A DNA stretch of 64,000 bases from Oscillospiraceae bacterium (GTDB taxonomy: Bacteria; Bacillota; Clostridia; Oscillospirales; Oscillospiraceae). The stretch covers positions 1-64,000 of the forward strand of contig JAFWGE010000029.1 in the NCBI GenBank assembly GCA_017512485.1. The letters run 5' to 3'. Position numbers and translations under genes: made by a program. Shown here piece after piece: positions 59,489 through 64,000 of the stretch (position 1 is the stretch's first letter; every line of letters starts with the position of its first letter). A model generated the notes under the pieces. It was given only the letters and a program-made list of their open reading frames with translations, did no database searches and was not told where the DNA came from.

Positions 59489-61135
59489 TCAGTTCGCACT
59501 TCCGCGGATATCCGCCCTGCGGATCTTTCCGTTGATGGTCCTTGGAAGTTCGTCGGTGAATTCCACTACCCTGGGATATTTATACGGGGACGTCTCCTTT
59601 TTGACGTACTGCTGCAGGTCTTTTTTCAGCTCATCCGTGGGATCCCATCCCTGATTCAGTACTACCGTGGCTTTGACAAGCTGTCCGCGTACTCCGTCAG
59701 GGTCCGGCACGCCGGTGACGGCACAGTCCTTTACCGCGGGGTGGGTGATAAGTACGCTTTCTATCTCGAACGGTCCGATGCGGTAGCCGGAAGACTTGAT
59801 TATGTCATCCGTGCGGCCGACATACCAGTAGTAGCCGTCCTCGTCCATCCAGGCGGTGTCGCCGGTGTGGTACCACCCGTCGCGCATCACCTGTGCCGTT
59901 TTCTCCTCGTCCCTGTAATAGCACATCATCAGGCCCATTGGCTTCGGGTCGCAGGCTATGACGATCTCACCGGTCTCGCCGGGCAGGCAGCGCATGCCCT
60001 CATCGTCCACTATCTCCACGGTATACTGGGGGGAGGGTTTCCCCATGGAACCGGGTTTGGGTGTCATACCCTTTATATTGAGTACCGTACAGGCTGTTTC
60101 AGTCTGACCGAAGCCCTCCATCAGCTTGATCCCGGTGGCCTGGTACCACTTGTCGTAAGTGTCGGGGTTCAGGGCTTCGCCGGCGATATTGGCGCCCTGA
60201 AGGCTGGAAAGGTCATACTTTTCCACGCCCTCGTTAAGGAACATCCTGAACATGGTGGGAGGGCAGCAGAGGGTCGTTATCCTGTATTTCTCTATTATGG
60301 AAAGGATGTCCGCGGCATTGAACTTATCAAAATCGTAGACGAATACCCCCGCTTCCATGAGCCACTGTCCATACAGCTTCCCCCAGAGGGCTTTGCCCCA
60401 GCCAGTGTCCGCGATGGTGAAGTGGAGCCCCTCCGGGTCCACCCTGTGCCAGTATTTGGCCGTGATAAGGTGGGACAGGGGGTATGTGTGGTCGTGCAGC
60501 ACCATCTTCGGGTATCCCGAGGTGCCGGAAGAGAAAAACAGCACCATGGGATCGTCCTTGCTGGTGTCGACCCTCTCGAACCGGTCAGAGCAGAGCGGCA
60601 TCTCACTGTCGAAATCATGCCAGCCGGGCCTCTGTCCACCCACAAGCACGCGGATACTGAGACTGGGGGACTGCGGCAGGGCGTCGTCCAGAGCCTGCGC
60701 GGTCCCGCCGTCCGCGGTACATACGATAGCCTTTATCTCCGCGGCGTTGATGCGGTATTCGAAATCGTGCTTCGTGAGCATGAAGGTGGCAGGTACCATT
60801 ACCGCGCCCAGCTTGTGCAGCGCCAGGGCGGTGAACCAGAACTGGTAGTGACGCTTAAGCACGACCAGGACGATGTCTCCCTTGCCTATGCCCACGCTGC
60901 GCAGATAATTCGCGGTCCTGTCCGACCACTGCTTCATCTGGCCGAAAGTGAACAAACGTTCCTCTTTATCCTTGCTGAGCCAGAGCATTGCCCTGCGGTC
61001 GGGATCTTCCTCGGCAATGTCATCCACCACGTCATAGGCAAAATTGAAATTGTCGGGGCAGTGCAGACGATAGGCCCAGAGCATGCCGTTCTGGTCAAAC
61101 CTCTCTTTGACGAACCTCTGGTGGATATTCCTCAT
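59489..61135 (-). CDS. AMP-forming acyl-CoA synthetase (T-box controlled)
   Basis: A 548-residue member of the ANL superfamily that activates a carboxylate with ATP and joins it to CoA. The phosphate loop FSSGTSGYPK (201-210), GFGQTE (341-346), YHTGD (about 428-432), GYRIGPFEIES (hinge region) and the adenylation lysine in NGKIRR (535-540) are all present, so it should be active. It resembles medium-chain or branched-chain acyl-CoA synthetases rather than acetyl-CoA synthetase. Its ATG overlaps the stop of the XRE-cupin gene (ATGA), making a two-gene operon headed by a T-box whose specifier reads Ile. This points to a branched acid such as 2-methylbutyrate as substrate (inference). Confidence 0.88.
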   Translation of the reverse strand: MRNIHQRFVKERFDQNGMLWAYRLHCPDNFNFAYDVVDDIAEEDPDRRAMLWLSKDKEERLFTFGQMKQWSDRTANYLRSVGIGKGDIVLVVLKRHYQFWFTALALHKLGAVMVPATFMLTKHDFEYRINAAEIKAIVCTADGGTAQALDDALPQSPSLSIRVLVGGQRPGWHDFDSEMPLCSDRFERVDTSKDDPMVLFFSSGTSGYPKMVLHDHTYPLSHLITAKYWHRVDPEGLHFTIADTGWGKALWGKLYGQWLMEAGVFVYDFDKFNAADILSIIEKYRITTLCCPPTMFRMFLNEGVEKYDLSSLQGANIAGEALNPDTYDKWYQATGIKLMEGFGQTETACTVLNIKGMTPKPGSMGKPSPQYTVEIVDDEGMRCLPGETGEIVIACDPKPMGLMMCYYRDEEKTAQVMRDGWYHTGDTAWMDEDGYYWYVGRTDDIIKSSGYRIGPFEIESVLITHPAVKDCAVTGVPDPDGVRGQLVKATVVLNQGWDPTDELKKDLQQYVKKETSPYKYPRVVEFTDELPRTINGKIRRADIRGSAN

Positions 61136-61707
61136 TTTTCATTCTCCTTCATAACGACAGCCAGGAAAAGGCACTCCTCGCAGTCGACGGCTATCATGCC
61201 GTGCTGTTTTGACGAGTCGTAAAACACCGAATCACCGGGGTGCAGTTCCTCCATGTGGGAAGAGTAGGCGAACCGGAGATTGCCCTTCAGTATATAGTCG
61301 AACTCCTGCCCCACGTGGCTGTGGAGTTCTATAGGTCTCATCTGTTCCTCCTGGCGGAAGGGCGCCCTTACAAGGAAGGGCTCCGCCAGTTTGTTCTTGA
61401 ACGTGGAGGCCAGATGGAAGTAATCGAACTGTTCGCTCCGCTTTATGGACAGGCCGTTGCCGGCACGCACCAGGGTGTATCCTGTGAGCTTTGGAGCCTG
61501 GCCGGTCACTATCTCAATAATATCTACTCCGAACTTTTCCGCGCAGCGGTAAAGGAAAGTGAAAGAATAGTCGTCGGACTCCTTCTCCATGCGGACGTAA
61601 TCCTCGACGCTGACGCCGGTGGCCTCAGCCATCTCCTCCACGGAAAACCCGGTGATCTCTCTGAGCGTATGTATTCGCTGGGCGATTTCTTTGAAGTCAG
61701 GGTTCAT
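61132..61707 (-). CDS. XRE-family HTH regulator with cupin sensor domain
   Basis: A 191-residue transcription factor. The N-terminal helix-turn-helix (about 5-60, RIHTLREITGFSVEEMAEATGVSVEDYVRMEK) is of the XRE/Cro type. The C-terminal cupin (about 115-185) has HSHVGQEFDYILKGNLRF and HPGDSVFYDSSKQHGM, with His and Glu residues that may bind a metal or small acid. It is co-transcribed and translationally coupled to an acyl-CoA ligase, which suggests that it senses a substrate or product of that enzyme. The frame opens at 61797, but that part lies inside the T-box terminator; ATG 61707 follows GGAGGT. It is a paralogue of the protein at 62290. Confidence 0.88.
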   Translation of the reverse strand: MNPDFKEIAQRIHTLREITGFSVEEMAEATGVSVEDYVRMEKESDDYSFTFLYRCAEKFGVDIIEIVTGQAPKLTGYTLVRAGNGLSIKRSEQFDYFHLASTFKNKLAEPFLVRAPFRQEEQMRPIELHSHVGQEFDYILKGNLRFAYSSHMEELHPGDSVFYDSSKQHGMIAVDCEECLFLAVVMKENEK

Positions 61708-61736
61708 GCTGCACCTCCATAGTATGTAAAAAGTGT

Positions 61737-61775
61737 GTAAAAAAACAAAAAGCCCACCCCGAACATGGGGCGAGC
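61737..61775 (-). terminator. conditional terminator of the Ile-type T-box
   Basis: On the minus strand GCTCGCCCC pairs with GGGGTGGGC (61752-61760 with 61767-61775, including G-U pairs), followed by TTTTTGTTTTT. It competes with the antiterminator at 61781-61795. Confidence 0.88.
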
Positions 61776-62028
61776 ATCTACCCGCGGTACCACCCAAATT
61801 GACAGCAAACGCTGCCCTCTTCAGAGCTCCATCAAGCTCCCGGCTTTAACGCAGCCATACGCGGACGCCTACTCGATACCTTTTGGGCCCGTACTCAGGA
61901 GTGATCTGCCTGCGCTTCCCATACTCCCTCGCACCGACCGGGAGCTCTCTGAACGGGTTTGGGCGCCGCCGTTCTCCATCATCGCATTTGTGTACCGATA
62001 TTTGCCGCGGGAACCTCACGCGAACTTT
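61737..62028 (-). ncRNA. T-box riboswitch, predicted Ile specificity, upstream of the XRE-cupin/acyl-CoA ligase operon
   Basis: A full T-box leader on the minus strand. It has GATGGAGAACG at the stem I base, the AG bulge CAGAGAGC, the distal loop GGTCGGTGCGAG, the stem III segment GAGTAGGC, the T-box sequence GGGTGGTACCGCGGG (61781-61795) and a terminator. Aligned to the cysS T-box of this window (GAAG-TGC-GTCCCCGGAG), the leader reads GCAG-ATC-ACTCCTGAG, so the specifier is AUC (61903-61905), Ile. The bulge UGGU pairs with A73-CCA, which fits tRNA-Ile. T-boxes normally control synthetases, amino-acid synthesis and uptake. Known: mechanism and motifs. Inferred: Ile identity and what it means for the ligase. 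Confidence 0.9.
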
Positions 62029-62034
62029 TTCCAC

Positions 62035-62063
62035 ATTATAATTATGCGGGAATGCGGTGTCAA
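62035..62063 (-). promoter_or_regulatory. sigma-A promoter of the Ile-type T-box operon
   Basis: Minus strand: TTGACA (62058-62063), 17-nt spacer, TATAAT (62035-62040). Near-perfect consensus, so control probably rests on the T-box and not on initiation. Confidence 0.8.
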
Positions 62064-62190
62064 GTGTTTTTTCCATCTATATTTATTTTTGTATAGTTTT
62101 TAATGATTTTTTATGCCGCCGTACGCAAGTATGCTTCCGTATCGTCAAAACGAAGGGCGCCCGGCCATATAAAAACGGTAAAAGTTACTA

Positions 62191-62219
62191 TTGCAATGCC
62201 CAAACCATATGCTTATAAT
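62191..62219 (+). promoter_or_regulatory. sigma-A promoter of the right-hand regulator/ligase module
   Basis: TTGCAA (62191-62196), 17-nt spacer, TATAAT (62214-62219). It is followed by a very AT-rich stretch with a near-dyad (TATAG...CTATA, about 62237-62253), a possible operator for the XRE protein. The leader is about 65 nt and contains no T-box. The part from 62064 to 62190 holds nothing I recognise. Confidence 0.6.
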
Positions 62220-62289
62220 GATTAGAAAAATGTATAAATATAGTATATATCTATAAAAATCGCCTATTTCGGCAGAAACGAGGTGCGCT

Positions 62290-62838
62290 GTGGAACAATT
62301 CAAAGAGATTGCTCAAAGGCTCGTATGCCTCAGGGAAGACTGCGGCTATACCCGCGAACAGCTGGCGGAGGAACTGGGGATACCTCTGGAAGACTATGCC
62401 AGATATGAAGAGGACGGGAAAGACGTACCGATAAACGTGATTTTCCAGATCGCCGGGAAATTCGGGGTGGATTTTACAGAGATACTCACCGGTACCGCCG
62501 CCAAACTGAATACGTATCATATCGTACGCAGCGGCGAGGGCAGGGCAGTGGACCGCTACCCCGGCTATTCATACGACGATCTGGCTTTCAGATATTCCCA
62601 CAAGGTCATGCAGCCCCTGCTGGTGACCCTGGATCCGTCGGACGAGCCCGCAAAACCGGTGCAGCATCCGGGGCAGGAGTTCAACTACGTGGTCAAGGGC
62701 AAGATAATAGTAACTTTCGCGGACAAAGAGTTCCTGCTCAGCGAGGGCGACAGTATATATTTCAACCCGACGTTCCCCCACGGCCAGAAGTGCGGCTGTG
62801 ACACCCCTTCGACGTTCCTTACCGTGATAGCCGAATAA
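62290..62838 (+). CDS. XRE-family HTH regulator with cupin sensor domain (paralogue)
   Basis: A 182-residue protein with the same design as the one at 61132-61707. The XRE helix-turn-helix (FKEIAQRLVCLREDCGYTREQLAEELG...) is at 4-60, and the cupin is at about 105-180 with HPGQEFNYVVKGKIIVTF and GDSIYFNPTFPHGQ. The two share FKEIAQR, VDxxEIxTGxAxKL and the cupin pattern, so they come from one duplication. Start is GTG 62290 with GAGGTG upstream. It is followed after 15 nt by a second acyl-CoA ligase. It probably controls its own operon. Confidence 0.88.
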   Translation: MEQFKEIAQRLVCLREDCGYTREQLAEELGIPLEDYARYEEDGKDVPINVIFQIAGKFGVDFTEILTGTAAKLNTYHIVRSGEGRAVDRYPGYSYDDLAFRYSHKVMQPLLVTLDPSDEPAKPVQHPGQEFNYVVKGKIIVTFADKEFLLSEGDSIYFNPTFPHGQKCGCDTPSTFLTVIAE

Positions 62839-62853
62839 GCGCGGGAGAAGAAT

Positions 62854-64000
62854 ATGATAGAGAAGTATTTGGAAAAAACAGAGTTCTCTTCTTATGAGGA
62901 CTTTATGGAAAACTATAAAGTGAGCGTGCCCGACAGTTTCAACTTCGGTTTTGACGTAGTGGACGCGTGGGCCGCGGAAGACAGCTCCATGCCCGCACTG
63001 GTCTGGTGCGACGATTCCGGCAGCGAGAGAAGCTTCACATTCGGCGACATAAGCTCTCTTTCAAACAGGGCGGCAAACATGTTTTCCTCCCTTGGAGTCA
63101 AAAAGGGCGATGTGGTTATGCTGATCCTCAGACGCCGCTGGGAATTCTGGGTCTGTGCCGTGGCCCTTCACAAGCTCGGCGCTATAGAAGTCCCGGCCAC
63201 GCTGCAGCTGACCAAAAAGGATATAGTATACAGGGCGGAGAGCGCGCACATCAGCACTATCGTGTGTGTAAACGATGATTTCGTACTCTCCCAGGTGGAA
63301 GCGGCCAGGAAAGAGACGGACGCGATCAAAAACGCCGTCGTGGTCGGCGGGACCCGTCAGGGCTTCCTGTATTTCGATGACCTCATCGCCGATCAGAGCG
63401 ACAGCTTCCCACGCCCCACAGGTGAAAACGCCACAAAGAGCACGGACACTATGCTGGTATATTTCACCTCCGGCACAACGGGAATGCCCAAGATGGTCAT
63501 GCACGATTACCGCTATCCTGTGGGGCAGATTGTTACGGCAAAATACTGGCAGATGGTCCAGAAGGGCAAGCTGCATATGAGCGTGTCAGACTCCGGCTGG
63601 GCGAAGTTCGGCTGGGGCAAGATATACGGGCAGTGGATGTGCGGAGCGGTCATTTTCGCTTATGATATGCTCAAATTCAAGCCGCTGGAGCTGCTCAAGC
63701 GCATAGAGAAATACAGGCTGACAACTTTCTGCGCCCCTCCCACCATATACCGCTTCATGCTGCAGGAGGACGTGGCGTCCTTCGACCTCAGCAGCGTACA
63801 GCGCTGGTGTACGGCCGGAGAGCCCATCAATCCCGAGGTCATGCGCCGTTGGGAAGAGCTTACGGGACGCTGTATCGCAGAGGGTTTCGGGCAGAGCGAG
63901 TCCACGGTGATGATAGCCAACTTCCCGTGGTTTGAGCCCCGTTACGGTTCCACCGGCAAGCCCGCGCCCCTATACAACATCCAGCTTATAGGGCCCGACG
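62854..64000 (+). CDS. AMP-forming acyl-CoA synthetase, cut by the window end
   Basis: The frame is open from ATG 62854 (after GGGAGAAG) to the end of the window, 382 codons without a stop. It is a paralogue of the ligase at 59489: DSFNFGFDVVDAWA near the N-terminus, ALHKLGAIEVPATLQLTKKD (about 106-125), the phosphate loop YFTSGTTGMPK (about 203-213), SDSGWAKFGWGKIYGQW, and GFGQSES (about 344-350). The missing C-terminal part should hold the catalytic lysine. It lies 15 nt after an XRE-cupin gene, mirroring the left module but without a T-box. Substrate unknown; a different short or aromatic acid is possible. Confidence 0.88.
   Translation, partial: MIEKYLEKTEFSSYEDFMENYKVSVPDSFNFGFDVVDAWAAEDSSMPALVWCDDSGSERSFTFGDISSLSNRAANMFSSLGVKKGDVVMLILRRRWEFWVCAVALHKLGAIEVPATLQLTKKDIVYRAESAHISTIVCVNDDFVLSQVEAARKETDAIKNAVVVGGTRQGFLYFDDLIADQSDSFPRPTGENATKSTDTMLVYFTSGTTGMPKMVMHDYRYPVGQIVTAKYWQMVQKGKLHMSVSDSGWAKFGWGKIYGQWMCGAVIFAYDMLKFKPLELLKRIEKYRLTTFCAPPTIYRFMLQEDVASFDLSSVQRWCTAGEPINPEVMRRWEELTGRCIAEGFGQSESTVMIANFPWFEPRYGSTGKPAPLYNIQLIGPD

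Noticed and set aside
59285..61222. 645-codon open frame on the plus strand
   Set aside because: It is the shadow of the acyl-CoA ligase on the minus strand, whose catalytic motifs are all present.
61708..61797. N-terminal extension of the XRE-cupin frame up to 61797
   Set aside because: The extra 30 codons lie in the T-box antiterminator/terminator; ATG 61707 has a proper GGAGGT site.
1..64000. CRISPR arrays, insertion sequences, prophage, rRNA
   Set aside because: No regularly spaced repeats, transposase, integrase, phage structural genes or rRNA segments were seen in the window.

Overview
The window is a stretch of chromosome, mostly housekeeping, from a low-oxygen Gram-positive bacterium. 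It is most likely a member of the Clostridia with moderately high GC; an Oscillospiraceae-like gut anaerobe is my guess. The evidence is the presence of both PolC and DnaE replicative polymerases, HPr kinase, RapZ-WhiA, T-box leaders, Shine-Dalgarno sites of the AAGGAGG type and sigma-A promoters throughout. Oxygen-independent cobaltochelatase (CbiK), the MEP isoprenoid pathway and flavodoxin/nitroreductase genes fit the same picture. I see no rRNA, phage, transposase or CRISPR array.

Layout. 0-9.3 kb: mostly leftward genes: nadE, a small membrane exporter (rightward), an orphan cbiK, two tandem (alpha/alpha)6-barrel glycosidase-like proteins behind a long leader, a flavodoxin, a nitroreductase, and a YolD/Y-family polymerase pair. 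9.7-14.3 kb: tRNA-Val, a secreted SLH/D-Ala-D-Ala carboxypeptidase fusion, an MgtC-like protein, a CPA2 antiporter and rpmB. 14.5-21.8 kb: hprK-murB-rapZ-whiA-dnaE. 22-30.5 kb: an FG-GAP-like lipoprotein with a two-component system, then yqhQ-like (DUF1385), prmC, recA, recX and rimO. 30.6-37.8 kb: a lipoprotein of unknown role, then a Cys T-box leader driving cysS-polA-rimI-tsaD. 37.9-43.8 kb (leftward): mreB/mbl, comF, recD2, glnS. 44.2-54.7 kb: pyrH-frr-uppS-cdsA-dxr-rseP-ispG-polC. 54.9-59.1 kb (leftward): Nudix hydrolase, MATE exporter, ksgA, 3D-domain cell-wall protein. 59.5-64 kb: two divergent, paralogous modules, each made of an XRE-cupin regulator and an AMP-forming acyl-CoA ligase.

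The most interesting region is the right end. The left-hand regulator/ligase operon is preceded by a complete T-box riboswitch on the minus strand. Aligning it with the cysS T-box in the same window (specifier UGC, UGGA bulge matching the U73 of tRNA-Cys) puts AUC (isoleucine) at the specifier position, and its UGGU bulge fits a tRNA with A73. An acyl-CoA ligase controlled by uncharged tRNA-Ile is unexpected. It suggests isoleucine synthesis by activation and reductive carboxylation of 2-methylbutyrate, a route known in anaerobes.

Other points: the CdsA in the essential cluster lacks several signature residues (GD, KD and the PGHGG histidine). pyrH and rimI are each broken by one missing base, in both cases explained by a missing G in a short G run, so sequence error is likely. 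yvcK is absent from its usual place between rapZ and whiA.
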